Shown: positions 37,709 through 46,448, counted from the stretch's first letter. The stretch is DNA of 64,000 nt from Acidobacteriota bacterium (GCA_003225175.1 QIBA01000045.1:16170-80169), one strand, 5' to 3'. Notes: generated by a model from the sequence alone, not told the origin. A program made the numbers and translations.

Positions 37709-38187
37709 TGTTGCGTCTTCTTCTGATAGCTGTCGAGGATCTGGTCCATCTTCTCCGGCGTTACTTCCAGGTGAAAGTCATAGTTCACCTGCACCGCGGG
37801 AGCCCAGCTGCAAGCCCCAATGCACTCTACCTCTTCGACTGAAAATGTTCCGTCGCGGGTGACCTCTTTGTGATCGACTCCGAGCTTCTGCCTGCAATGA
37901 TCGAATACGTTCTCAGCTCCTCGAAGCATGCAACTGATATTTGTACACACTTGAACGACGTATTTGCCCGCCGGCTTCGTGCGCAAAAGGGAGTAGTAGC
38001 TGATCACATTGCGAACTTCAAGCTCGTTCAGATCAACTCTTTTCGCGATGTCAGAAACCACGTCATCAGACAGATACCCGACTTCATCCTGCGCATAGAG
38101 CAGCAAAGGAATGAGTGCCGAACGTTTCCACGGGTATTGGGTAACTAGCTTTTGGAACCTTTGCTCGAGCTCGCGCGAGTATTGCAT
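37705..38187 (-). CDS. nuoE: NADH-quinone oxidoreductase subunit E
   Basis: 160 residues from ATG 38187; this A is shared with the nuoD stop (TGATG), whereas the longer frame to 38298 reads backwards through nuoD and is not plausible. Thioredoxin-like [2Fe-2S] protein with the four Cys ligands in VQVCTNISCM and VECIGACSWAP. Partner of NuoF in the NADH-oxidising tip of complex I. Confidence 0.96.
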   Translation of the reverse strand: MQYSRELEQRFQKLVTQYPWKRSALIPLLLYAQDEVGYLSDDVVSDIAKRVDLNELEVRNVISYYSLLRTKPAGKYVVQVCTNISCMLRGAENVFDHCRQKLGVDHKEVTRDGTFSVEEVECIGACSWAPAVQVNYDFHLEVTPEKMDQILDSYQKKTQQ

Positions 38188-39392
38188 CAGCGGTCGATCT
38201 CCCCGAGCACAATATCGATGCTTCCGATTGCGGCGACAACATCGGCTAAAAGTCTGCCGATACAAAGCTTTTCGAGGGCTTGCAAATTCGCAAGACACGC
38301 TGATCTCATATGGACGCGATATGGCTTGGCGGTCCCATCGCTGCGAATGTAATAGCCCATCTCTCCACGCGGCGACTCCACACCTTGGTACACCTCGCCC
38401 GCCGGAACCGAAAAGCCCTCCGTAACGATTTTAAAGTGATAGATGAGCGCTTCCATCTGGGTCTTCATCTTTTCCCGATCCGGGAGAACTACTTTGGGAG
38501 CCTCAGCCTTAAATGGGCCCTCAGGCATACCTTCCAATGCCTGTCGCGCAATCTTGTTTGACTCGCGCAATTCCTGTACGCGCAATAGATAACGAGCATA
38601 GACATCGCCCTCTTTAGAAACGGGTACTTTGAATTGGAACTTCTCGTAGCCCGAATAGGGCATATCCCGACGCAGGTCCCAATCAATTCCGCTGCCACGC
38701 GCACTCGGACCAGTTACGCCAAGGGCAGTGCAGTCTTCGGCGGTAAGGTATGCGACACTGCGAGTACGTTCGATCCAGATCGGATTGGAAGTCAGCAAAC
38801 CCTCATATTCATCAACACGATCCGAGAATTTATCGATGAAATGCTTTACCTTGCTCCAGAAGTCCAGGGGTGGATCGAGAGAGACGCCTCCAATGCGGAA
38901 GTAAGAAGTCATCATTCGCTGGCCGGAAACATTCTCGAAGATCTTCAGAAGTTCTTCGCGCTCGCGGAAGCAGTATAGGAACACCGTCATCGCGCCGATA
39001 TCGAGCGCGTGGGTGCCAAGCCAAACCAGATGCGAATTGATACGGGTAAGCTCGTTTAGTAGAACCCGCAAGTATTGAGCTCGAGGCGGGATTTCAAGCT
39101 GAAGAAGTTTCTCGACAGCCAAACAATACGTAAGATTGTTGGTCATCGGGCACAAGTAGTCGATGCGGTCCGTTAGTGGAACCACCTGCTGATAGAACTT
39201 CGCCTCACAAGTCTTCTCGATTCCGGTGTGGAGATATCCGATATCGGGAATGCACTTGATAACTGTTTCGCCGTCAATCTCGAGCAGGAGTCGCAACACT
39301 CCGTGCGTTGACGGATGTTGCGGGCCCATGTTCAGGATCATCGTGCGATCCTGTGCTGGTTCCAGTAGCGGTGTGGGATTGAGATGCGCCAT
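38187..39392 (-). CDS. nuoD: NADH-quinone oxidoreductase subunit D
   Basis: 401 residues, the 49-kDa quinone-binding subunit, stand-alone and not fused to NuoC. Motifs: NMGPQHPSTHGVLRLLLEID near the N-terminus (quinone-site His), GYLHTGIEKTCE, DRIDYLCPMTNNL, GPSARGSGIDWDLRRDMPYS, and the terminal DIVLGEIDR. It starts one base after the nuoC stop. Confidence 0.97.
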   Translation of the reverse strand: MAHLNPTPLLEPAQDRTMILNMGPQHPSTHGVLRLLLEIDGETVIKCIPDIGYLHTGIEKTCEAKFYQQVVPLTDRIDYLCPMTNNLTYCLAVEKLLQLEIPPRAQYLRVLLNELTRINSHLVWLGTHALDIGAMTVFLYCFREREELLKIFENVSGQRMMTSYFRIGGVSLDPPLDFWSKVKHFIDKFSDRVDEYEGLLTSNPIWIERTRSVAYLTAEDCTALGVTGPSARGSGIDWDLRRDMPYSGYEKFQFKVPVSKEGDVYARYLLRVQELRESNKIARQALEGMPEGPFKAEAPKVVLPDREKMKTQMEALIYHFKIVTEGFSVPAGEVYQGVESPRGEMGYYIRSDGTAKPYRVHMRSACLANLQALEKLCIGRLLADVVAAIGSIDIVLGEIDR

Positions 39393-39393
39393 T

Positions 39394-39885
39394 TTAGCGA
39401 TATCCCTCCACTGGGTAATCCTTACGGAGCGGATGACCTTCCCAGTCCTCGGGCATCATGATGCGCCGCATATTTGGGTGTCCCACAAAGCGCACACCGA
39501 AAAGATCGAAGACCTCGCGTTCGAAGAAGTTCGCGGAAGCCCACAAACCCATGAGCGATTCGATCGAAGGGTCTCCCCCTGGAAGCTTGGCGATTATGCG
39601 GACTCGTTCTTTTCGCGAGTGTGAGAGCAGGCTATAAATCATTTCAAAGCGCGGCTCAGAAGGGAAGACGTCGACGCAAGTAATGTCTGAAAGAAAGTTG
39701 AATTTAGTCTGCGTGTTCTCCCGCAGAATCTCACAAGCACGCCGGATGTCGGCGCGGTTGACATAAATCGTCAACTCATCGCGATCGAATTTCGCCGCTT
39801 CCAAGAGTGAGGCAGACTGGAGCGCCGCTGCTGCCGGTCTGTCTTTGAGTTGGTCAATTTCGGTGATTGCAGGCTGTAACGGCAT
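39394..39885 (-). CDS. nuoC: NADH-quinone oxidoreductase subunit C
   Basis: 163 residues of the 30-kDa subunit. Family features: FLSDITCVDVFPSEPRFEMI, the SFWASANFFEREVFDLFGVRF-like segment WASANFFEREVFDLFGVRF, and HPLRKDYPVEGY at the C-terminus. The ATG follows the nuoA stop with no spacer, so no nuoB lies between A and C as it does in the usual order. Confidence 0.95.
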   Translation of the reverse strand: MPLQPAITEIDQLKDRPAAAALQSASLLEAAKFDRDELTIYVNRADIRRACEILRENTQTKFNFLSDITCVDVFPSEPRFEMIYSLLSHSRKERVRIIAKLPGGDPSIESLMGLWASANFFEREVFDLFGVRFVGHPNMRRIMMPEDWEGHPLRKDYPVEGYR

Positions 39886-40335
39886 CTAGAAGTCCGTCTT
39901 CTCCGTTTTGTTCCAATCAAGCGCGCCCTTTTTCCAGATGTAGAAGAAGCCGACGAGGACGACGCCGATGTAAACCAACATCTCCCAGAAACCGAACATG
40001 CGCGCGCTAAAGTCCCCAGGAGTGCCGCCCAGCGCGGGAGCGATTGCAGCCGGCAACTTGCGGTAGATCACAGCCCAGGGAATAAGAAAGATCGCCTCAA
40101 CATCAAACAGGATGAAGAGCATGGCGACCATGTAGAACTTCACGGAGAATCGTTGACGGGCATCGCCAGTACCGACCATGCCGCACTCATACGCCTGCAT
40201 TTTCGTGCGGCTGTAGCGATGCTTTCCGACCAATGCGGAAAGACCGACCATGCCTCCAGCCACCACGCAAGCCACAATAATCTGCAGCAAAACGGGCAGG
40301 TAATTGACGTAATAAGGTAGAGGCTGGTTCGGCAT
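39886..40335 (-). CDS. nuoA: NADH-quinone oxidoreductase subunit A
   Basis: 149 residues, three helices, first gene of the complex I operon. Typical loop YECGMVGTGDARQRFSVKFY with the conserved Cys, then MLFILFDVEAIFLIPWAVIY with the conserved acidic residues. The N-terminus is MPNQPLPYYVNYLPVLLQII. Upstream bases contain TATATAA about 15 bases before the start, but no convincing promoter was defined; the divergent gene at 40507 shares this 171-base spacer. Confidence 0.95.
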   Translation of the reverse strand: MPNQPLPYYVNYLPVLLQIIVACVVAGGMVGLSALVGKHRYSRTKMQAYECGMVGTGDARQRFSVKFYMVAMLFILFDVEAIFLIPWAVIYRKLPAAIAPALGGTPGDFSARMFGFWEMLVYIGVVLVGFFYIWKKGALDWNKTEKTDF

Positions 40336-40506
40336 AGAGGCCGTTATATAATGCGCGCCAACAGAGACGGTGAAACATTTGACTATAAGTTTCGCCGCGA
40401 CGGAGTGTCAAGCGCAGGACACGCAATGAGAGCTCTGATGAGCGACCACCTCCACGCGAGCAATTAACAAGATTGAATCTCCCGTGCTGCGCGATCACAG
40501 GACCCG

Positions 40507-41109
40507 ATGATTTTTGGTTTTAACACCGACGTAAAACACAATCAGACCATCTACCACGTCCAGAGTGAAGCACGAAAGGCAGACTTGCTACTGCAAACGA
40601 TGGTATTCGTGAAAGGGCACTGCATCGGCAAATACGGTTCGTCGTATGCTGAGCAGGTCGGCAATCCGGGATTCTCAGAGGAGCATATTCACGATCTCTT
40701 AAAAAAGCAGCATCGCGAGGTGCTCGATGTGATCAAGGCCGGCTCAATCGAGCAATTCTTCCGCGATCAGACTGAAATTCGCGATGCCGAGGGCGAGAGC
40801 CTGGCTGTCACCTGGCTCAACTCCGACGAGCCAGTTCTCGAGAAGAAGCTAACCATGCGATTGCTAGTTAGCGATTCTGGTGTAGCCGTTGATGGAGCGC
40901 TGGTCACTTCACGATTGCAATATCCGGCTGGAGTTCCGATTCACTCGCAGGCCGTCAGCGAGCCCGACGGTCGAGTGGCGATCGATTTGGACCTGGAACA
41001 AGTGGGCAGTGACGCTCGTGATCCAGTTGTATTCGTTCGTGCGACGCACGGAGAGCGCTCAGTGACCAGAAAGTATCGCCTGAAGGTCGAAAACAAACTC
41101 GTCGGTTGA
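40507..41109 (+). CDS. Conserved hypothetical protein, divergent to the nuo operon
   Basis: 200 residues, not recognised with confidence. The first part (FGFNTDVKHNQTIYHVQSEA, LLLQTMVFVKGHCIGKYGSS) looks like a small alpha/beta domain that often sits before a linker; residues about 120-200 (LTMRLLVSDSGVAVDGALVT to TRKYRLKVENK) form an Ig-like beta-sandwich resembling regulatory-like domains. No signal peptide, so cytoplasmic. It is divergently transcribed from nuoA across 171 bases, which may mean shared control, but nothing in the sequence shows it. Confidence 0.75.
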   Translation: MIFGFNTDVKHNQTIYHVQSEARKADLLLQTMVFVKGHCIGKYGSSYAEQVGNPGFSEEHIHDLLKKQHREVLDVIKAGSIEQFFRDQTEIRDAEGESLAVTWLNSDEPVLEKKLTMRLLVSDSGVAVDGALVTSRLQYPAGVPIHSQAVSEPDGRVAIDLDLEQVGSDARDPVVFVRATHGERSVTRKYRLKVENKLVG

Positions 41110-41150
41110 GTTCTGGACAGCGAAGATTTGAGCACTGCTTTAGAAGCTCT

Positions 41151-41178
41151 GCAGAGGGCACGAGAGTGCCTCCTCTGC
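41151..41178. terminator. Imperfect hairpin after the 40507 gene
   Basis: GCAGAGG+GCAC pairs with GTGC+CCTCTGC (7 + 4 bp, two-base bulge, loop GAGA), 41 bases after the stop. There is no T-run. It lies between a plus-strand gene and a possible minus-strand small ORF. Confidence 0.35.
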
Positions 41179-41271
41179 ATTGAGCTAGATTCGATTTAAA
41201 GAAATGATCAGAAGTCGTGCAGGTTAGAAATTTCCGGGATTACGCGTCTCAGTACTGTCGGGAAACCAGAA

Positions 41272-41382
41272 CTAGTGAATGGCGAGCAGGACGCAGCATG
41301 CAGCTATCCAGCTCCAAAAGGCGAGGGTGTGAACGCCCATTCGAAACCACAGGCTGTCGAGTAGCTTGTTGTTCTCAAACAT
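41272..41382 (-). CDS. Possible small membrane protein (36 aa)
   Basis: Too short for routine ORF calling. The frame from ATG 41382 encodes MFENNKLLDSLWFRMG, then a hydrophobic helix LAFWSWIAACCVLLAI and a terminal His. It has a charged/polar N-terminus, one hydrophobic segment of about 16 residues and GGAG nine bases upstream. The composition looks like a real one-helix membrane peptide and not a random frame. No family is recognised; the call rests on inspection only. Confidence 0.4.
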   Translation of the reverse strand: MFENNKLLDSLWFRMGVHTLAFWSWIAACCVLLAIH

Positions 41383-41742
41383 CCAGATTTGCTCCAAAGA
41401 TAGGGGTAGGTAACGGCGGCGATTTCTGCTGCCTCAATTATTAAGCTTGAAGAGTGGCTGGATCGGAACCCGTAAACGCGCGTTGCGAGTCACTTTGGTA
41501 ACGGAGTACACACTGATCCTGTTCCAAATTGAGACTAGCCGCGGTTGCTCAGCACAGTACTCTTCGGCCTCTTGGCAGTAATTCGCGGATAATCCGACCT
41601 CAAACCGGACACGGACGAAAGTCATCTACCCCACACCGCAATTGAAACCTAATATGAAGCGGGCTGGTCCGCGAAAGCGCGCAAGAGAAGTGTCTCCCCA
41701 TGCGGGCGATGGACCGATTAGAGATCGATATTGGAGGACATC
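41383..41742. other. Intergenic region upstream of the diguanylate cyclase
   Basis: 360 bases without a convincing gene. A 63-codon minus frame at 41434-41625 lacks a ribosome site. GGAGG at 41733-41737 is the ribosome site of the next gene. Confidence 0.4.
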
Positions 41743-42984
41743 TTGGGCGCGAAGCTTCTGCGCGTAGTCTATCGCCTCGTAGTTCCTGGTGGGCTTATTC
41801 TCTTGATCTCAGCCCTTGCGATGGAATCTGCCCGGTCTCAGGGGATGGTAGCCTCTTTTTGGCATTACTATCCATACGTCATCTTCGGTATTGGATTGCT
41901 GCTCAGCGCCGTTTTCAACTGCAGCCGCCTGTTCTTCGCTCTCTTGATCGTCGCAGCATCTGATCGCGCTCTGGTGTGGCTCGTACCAAGGCTTTCCTCT
42001 GCTGGCGTGCGCACGATCTTCGACGCAGTTGCGTTGCTGCTTCCACTGAATCTCCTTGCGCTTTATTTCATGCGGGATCGAGGAATTGTTTCTTCGCGCG
42101 GAAGACGTCGCGTGGCGTTCATTCTCGCGCAAATCGGAATTATAGGAATCATCGTTCTAGTCCATCCGATCCAAGTGCGCGCGGCGAATCTGATGCACGG
42201 CGAGATTATTCCCGGCGGCTATTTCGAGTGGAACCACATGGCGCAGCCCGCGCTCCTGGCGTTTCTGCTTGCGGGTGTTGTGATGCTGATTTACCTGCTC
42301 AATCGTCGTCGGCCAGTCGAGAGCAGCCTATTCTGGGCTTTAGTCACGGCGTTCATCGCGCTGAATGCAGGCGGGGCAACTCATCTCTCTTCCGCCTATT
42401 TCGCGAGCGGAGGTCTGATCCTCGGCATTGCTGTGCTTGAGACCTCATACACGATGGCCTTCCACGACGAGCTCACGCAGCTTCCCAGCCGCCGCGCGCT
42501 CAATCAGGCACTGCTGAAAGTGGGTGATGCGTATACAGTGGCCATGGTGGATGTCGATCATTTCAAACAATTCAACGACACCTACGGACACGAGACTGGC
42601 GACCAGGTCCTGCAGATGATTGCGTCTCGACTGGCCGATGTAACCGGAGGAGGCAAGGCATTTCGCTACGGTGGAGAAGAGTTCGCAGTGATCTTTCCAA
42701 ACAAATCGGTAGACGAGGCATATCCGAGCCTCGAGACTCTGCGCAAAAAAGTCGAGTCAACTCCGTTCAAGGTTCGCGATCACGATCGTCGTGACAGACG
42801 CAAATCGAAGAAGAGAGATGCCCCTAAGCTGCATGCCAAGAAGCGTGTTCGCGTCACCGTAAGCATCGGAGCAGCTTCGTGCGATGGCGACGAACGCCCT
42901 GCTGACGCAGTACTTCAGGCAGCCGATAAGGCGCTGTATCGCGCTAAGAACAATGGACGCAACTGTACAGTAGTGAGCGCCTAA
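41743..42984 (+). CDS. Membrane diguanylate cyclase (GGDEF)
   Basis: About 413 residues from TTG 41743, which has GGAGG five bases upstream; an in-frame TTG at 41731 would overlap that site. Six or more hydrophobic helices fill the first 235 residues, then a GGDEF domain: MAFHDELTQLPSRRALNQAL, MVDVDHFKQFNDTYGHETGD and the active site GGEEF (bases 42670-42684), so cyclic-di-GMP synthesis is expected. The RxxD of the inhibitory site (RLAD) is followed by ten residues before GGEEF and not the usual five, so product inhibition may be changed. A basic insert (RRDRRKSKKRD) precedes the C-terminal VSIGAAS strand. Confidence 0.9.
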   Translation: MGAKLLRVVYRLVVPGGLILLISALAMESARSQGMVASFWHYYPYVIFGIGLLLSAVFNCSRLFFALLIVAASDRALVWLVPRLSSAGVRTIFDAVALLLPLNLLALYFMRDRGIVSSRGRRRVAFILAQIGIIGIIVLVHPIQVRAANLMHGEIIPGGYFEWNHMAQPALLAFLLAGVVMLIYLLNRRRPVESSLFWALVTAFIALNAGGATHLSSAYFASGGLILGIAVLETSYTMAFHDELTQLPSRRALNQALLKVGDAYTVAMVDVDHFKQFNDTYGHETGDQVLQMIASRLADVTGGGKAFRYGGEEFAVIFPNKSVDEAYPSLETLRKKVESTPFKVRDHDRRDRRKSKKRDAPKLHAKKRVRVTVSIGAASCDGDERPADAVLQAADKALYRAKNNGRNCTVVSA

Positions 42985-43013
42985 TAAGGAATCAGCGAAG
43001 CGGACGATTTCTT

Positions 43014-43419
43014 TTAAGCCTGAAACTTGCCTTTCAACAGCTCAAGTCCTTTTGCCATCAAATCACCCTGTGGCACCTGACCATCTGGAGTGTGATCGAT
43101 CATCTGCGGCAGGATCTGTGCGAGCTGCATTCACTGCCTCTGACGAAAGCCCGGCTTTCGCAGCGATGCCTGGACCTGTTGGGATCCAAGAATGCTGTGC
43201 AGCTGCTCGCGAGAGATAGGAAGGTTCTTTCCCGTTCAATCCAGGACGAAATAATGTGCCCGAGGCCCTGAGCAGCAAACTGCTGCGCCAGGCCGGAGAT
43301 ACCTCCAGTCTGTTGATTCGAGAGCATGGAGAGAGCTGCCGAAGCTAAAGAAGATTGGAATCGCCCGAGGGCCGGAGCAGCGCCGGTAGCAGCTTTTAGC
43401 ATGCTGTAAACAAGTTCAT
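43014..43419 (-). pseudogene. DUF937/YidB-like protein gene broken by several frameshifts
   Basis: No single frame spans the gene, but reading ATG 43419 (after GGAGAAGGT) to TAA 43014 with frame changes rebuilds a complete DUF937/YidB-type protein: MNLF-SMLKAATGAAP, then MLSNQQTGGISGLAQQFAAQ, GLGHIISSWI, ISREQLHSILGSQQVQ, IAAKAGLSSEAVNA, LAQILPQMIDHTPDGQVPQ and DLMAKGLELLKGKFQA. Four breaks are needed: after TTTACAGC near the start, at TGGATTGAACGG, at GTCCAGGCATC and at GTGAATGCAGCTC. The first three look like single-base losses; the last is a two-base loss or one-base gain. Either a decayed gene or local sequence error. Confidence 0.75.
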
Positions 43420-43463
43420 ACCTTCTCCTTGAACAGACCAGAAGGCGCATGAAACCGGCTTCC

Positions 43464-43796
43464 TCACTTCTGCTTTGCGATCACCATCGAAGAGATTTTT
43501 TTGTACGTGGCCTGCGGAATCACCTTTTTCTTTACCAAATCGGTCTTGGCCTTGTAGGGACGATTGTCGATAATTTTTTGCGAATAGACGTCGCCTATTC
43601 CCGGAAGTACAGAGAGCTGTTCCTTTGTGGCCGAATTCAAATCAACCAGCTCTTTCGCCGAACTGGCCGGCGCGGTCTCCGTACTGGCCTTCTTATTCGC
43701 GGTTTTTGCTTTAGTCTGCGCCGTTGCTGGTCCTGCTGCCAGGAACAGTGAGCAGAGTGCGATCATGAGGATTGAGAATAATCCGGGGCGTTTCAT
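43464..43796 (-). CDS. Secreted helix-hairpin-helix protein (ComEA-like domain)
   Basis: 110 residues from ATG 43796, with GGAGGG upstream. Signal peptide ([20 protein letters not shown], ending ATAQ), a Lys/Thr/Ala linker, then a helix-hairpin-helix pair: [38 protein letters not shown] and a third helix [12 protein letters not shown]. ComEA-type domains bind DNA non-specifically; the small secreted form fits either DNA uptake or envelope binding. It begins 12 bases after the stop of the lysine-rich repeat protein and is likely cotranscribed with it. Confidence 0.85.
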   Translation of the reverse strand: MKRPGLFSILMIALCSLFLAAGPATAQTKAKTANKKASTETAPASSAKELVDLNSATKEQLSVLPGIGDVYSQKIIDNRPYKAKTDLVKKKVIPQATYKKISSMVIAKQK

Positions 43797-43807
43797 CTTG
43801 GTCCCTC

Positions 43808-44587
43808 CTAGCGCTTTGCTTCCTTGTAGCCGGCCTTTATGGCATCGGCTTCGGTCATGAACTTGCCATTTTTCGTCTTGCCATACCATCGACCGCTCTT
43901 GTGGTACACGCCGCTGTCCGTATTCACCCATACCATTCCGGGCTGCGGAGGCGCCTGAGCGGCAGCTGTAGTTGTCGTCGACTTTGTACTTGCCGCGCTG
44001 CTGGATTTGGTTGCAGCAGCCGAAGGAGAGGATGGATTTCCCGAAGTTGCACTTAGAGATTGCGGCGCTGAAGGAGCGGACACAGGCGCGGCTGCTTGGG
44101 TACTAGCTGTGTCGCTCGTTCCCCTGGACTTTCTGGATTTCTTCGTGGCCGTCTGCTGTTCAGTTGTGCTAGTAGTGCTCGTAGTGGCCCCGGAGTTTGA
44201 GTTGTCCGCTGTCTTGGATTTCCTGGACTTCTTCGTAGTCTGCTGATCGTTAGTAGCGCTGCTGGCACTGGTGCTCGGTGAGTTCGAGTCGTCTGCAGTC
44301 TTGGATTTCTTCGATTTCTTGCTTGTCTTCTGGTCTGCAGCGCTAGCGTCAGCGGTTGTCGTGGATGAATCGGCAGCCTTTGCCTTCTTCGACTTCTTTG
44401 ACTTCGTGGTTTTACTATCGTCAGTGCTGGAGCTAGTTGCGGCGCTCTGAGTAGTGTCGCTGGGCGAAGGTGTCGCCGGCCCGTCCGCCTTCTCCTTCGA
44501 AGCAGCGAAGGCTGGGGTAAACGCGAGACCAAGCACCAAGGTCAGGATTGCTCTGAAAGATGCATGGCGGACTCCTCGAAATATCAT
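43808..44587 (-). CDS. Secreted lysine/serine-rich repeat protein with C-terminal VYH module
   Basis: 259 residues, start ATG 44587 with AGGAGAG upstream. After a signal peptide (ending TPAFA) comes a low-complexity body built from about 25-residue units of Ser/Thr/Ala ending in basic blocks ([44 protein letters not shown]), reminiscent of histone H1-like tails. The ordered C-terminus (about 215-259: [39 protein letters not shown]) resembles a short module seen at the end of bacterial secreted proteins next to HhH or nuclease domains, here without the cysteines. Charge and neighbour (HhH DNA-binding protein) suggest nucleic acid or polyanion binding outside the cytoplasm (inference). Confidence 0.8.
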   Translation of the reverse strand: MIFRGVRHASFRAILTLVLGLAFTPAFAASKEKADGPATPSPSDTTQSAATSSSTDDSKTTKSKKSKKAKAADSSTTTADASAADQKTSKKSKKSKTADDSNSPSTSASSATNDQQTTKKSRKSKTADNSNSGATTSTTSTTEQQTATKKSRKSRGTSDTASTQAAAPVSAPSAPQSLSATSGNPSSPSAAATKSSSAASTKSTTTTAAAQAPPQPGMVWVNTDSGVYHKSGRWYGKTKNGKFMTEADAIKAGYKEAKR

Positions 44588-44634
44588 AGATCTCTCCTAT
44601 TCAAGACGCTACGCGATGGAAGTTCAGCTTCACT

Positions 44635-44886
44635 TTAGGCTGATTTCTTGGAAAAGAACCGCACAATCGACGTGAGGATCACGGCTCCGAGAATGGCGAT
44701 GATAATGGTATAGATCATGCCGCCCTCCCCCTTGAACCCCAGCGTACGCATGATAAAGCCACCGAGAATCGCGCCGGCGATGCCGATCACGATATCCATG
44801 AGGGTTCCGTAACCTTCGCCCTTCATGATCTTGCCAGTAGCCCATCCCGCGATCAGACCCACGATTATCCACCAAAGGACATGCAT
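44635..44886 (-). CDS. GlsB/YeaQ/YmgE-family stress-response membrane protein
   Basis: 83 residues from ATG 44886, three short hydrophobic helices: MHVLWWIIVGLIAGWATGKI, IVIGIAGAILGGFIMRTLG and IIAILGAVILTSIVRFF. This is the transglycosylase-associated/GlsB pattern (G-x-I-A-G-x2-A-G near the start). Small inner-membrane proteins of this type are induced by osmotic or acid stress in other bacteria. An in-frame start at 44922 would add 12 polar residues. Precedes the lysine-rich protein gene by 47 bases. Confidence 0.88.
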   Translation of the reverse strand: MHVLWWIIVGLIAGWATGKIMKGEGYGTLMDIVIGIAGAILGGFIMRTLGFKGEGGMIYTIIIAILGAVILTSIVRFFSKKSA

Positions 44887-45300
44887 GCGTGTATGTTCGC
44901 CTTTCTCGTCAATTGTGACCACTGTCGGGCGTTACAAGCGCTAGTGCGCGAGCGATAACCCTACAAATCGCGTGCACTTTGTAGCACGTGAACACCTGTG
45001 GCGCAAGAAGGAATCCACACAAGTTATGCGGCGAGACCGCGAAAGCTGGCGAAAGATTAGTCGATTGGAATTCGGCATAGACTCGCCTCCATGTGACTTA
45101 TGGACCTACGCCGCTCCAAACACACTCTTCGCAGTCGCGCCCGCATTGGAGTTTCGCGACAGCTTTGGCCGTAGATGAAAGTATCCTAGCTGACCTACTG
45201 CTCCACGCCGCAGCTCTCCGCATAAGCTTTTGCGCATTTCATAACGTTTTGATGGCCAGACCGGTCAGGCTGTTCGTATGAATTCGGGAGTGTCGCTACT
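44887..45300. other. Intergenic region, no gene seen
   Basis: 414 bases with GC-rich short inverted words (GCGCTAGTGCGCGAGCG near 44938-44955) but no frame with a ribosome site and no strong hairpin with a T-run. Presumably holds divergent promoters for the GlsB-like gene and the short-chain dehydrogenase. Confidence 0.4.
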
Positions 45301-46279
45301 ATGAAGAAGAGCAACGGCAGGAATCGCACCGTGGTGATTACGGGAGCGTCGTCTGGGTTTGGACGCGGCATAGCCGAGCGCTTTGCCAAAGACGGCATGA
45401 ATCTCGTGCTCGCGTCGCGGCGTGAAGGACGGGTGGAGGAACTAGCGCGAAAGTGCGAAAAGCACGGTGCGCGAGCTCTGGCCGTAAAGACGGACGTGAG
45501 CCTCCGCGAACAAGTCGAGGAGTTGGCTCAAAGAGCCAGATCTCATTTCGGAAGGATTGATATCTGGATCAATAACGCCGGGGTGGGAACGTTTGGCCGT
45601 TTCACAGATACCCCCATTTGCAGAACATGAACAAGTTATACGAACGAATCTGCTTGGTGCAATCTACGGCTCCTGGATGGCGATGAGGGAATTTCAGCGT
45701 CGCGGGCAAGGGATTCTTATCAACATCGCATCCATGGCCGGCATTTCCGGCACGGCTTACGCGTCCTCTTACGCTGCGTCGAAACATGGCCTGCGTGGGC
45801 TGGATAAGAGCCTGCGACAGGAGCTCAAAGCCAATCATGAAAAAACGATCCGCGTGTGCACAGTGATGCCTACCTCCATGGACACTCCGTTCTTTCAGCA
45901 CGCCGGTACACACCTCGGTCATCCTGTTCGGCCAATCCCCCCGGTCTACGATCCAAAGAAAGTGATCGATGCGATCTACAGGCTGGCTTATGAGCCGCAG
46001 GACGAAGTAGTGATCGGAACCAGGGGACACGTTGGCCGTTTTGTCGGGAAGATATCGCCCAAGACGATCGAAAAAGTAATGACAAAGAGTATTCATACTG
46101 CCCAAATGGAACAGAAAGAAACTGCGCCAGAATCCTCCGCAAGCGTGTTTGAGCCAGTGTCATACGGCGATAGTGTATATGGGGGATGGAAGACGAGAAG
46201 CGCAAGCAAAGCAGCACTAAGCATTGCTGCCAGCGCCGCTGTTGCCGGAGCCCTCTGGTGGAGACGTCGGGCGGCCTGA
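45301..46279 (+). pseudogene. Short-chain dehydrogenase/reductase with one frameshift
   Basis: Classical SDR split over two overlapping frames. Frame one (45301-45630) has the NAD(P) site TGASSGFGRG, the NNAG motif (WINNAGVGTFGRFTDT) and then stops. Frame two, from about 45610, resumes exactly: PFAEHEQVIRTNLLGAIYGS, INIASMAGISGTAYASSYAA, the catalytic Ser and YxxxK (YAASK), TPFFQHAG, and a C-terminal extension ending in a hydrophobic helix (IAASAAVAGALWW) with basic tail. Removing one C from the run ACCCCCA at about 45609-45615 restores a complete protein of about 325 residues. A single indel in a homopolymer could be a sequencing error; otherwise a recent pseudogene. Confidence 0.8.
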
Positions 46280-46448
46280 TAATTCCAATCCCTCCTCACC
46301 CGGTTGGGTAATGGCGCGCCGGTGACTCGGCAAGGCCTCGAAGCCCATCCGAACATGAAGCGTTACTAAAACCTTCGTAATGTCGTAACGCGGAATTTTC
46401 CGTGTTACAAGCCTCGGTTGCCCGGATATTGATGAGATCGAGGCAGGA

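Noticed and set aside
40336..40506. Promoter pair between nuoA and the divergent gene (TTGACT on the plus strand, TATATAA on the minus strand)
   Set aside because: Matching -10 or -35 partners at proper spacing were not found, so no promoter is called.
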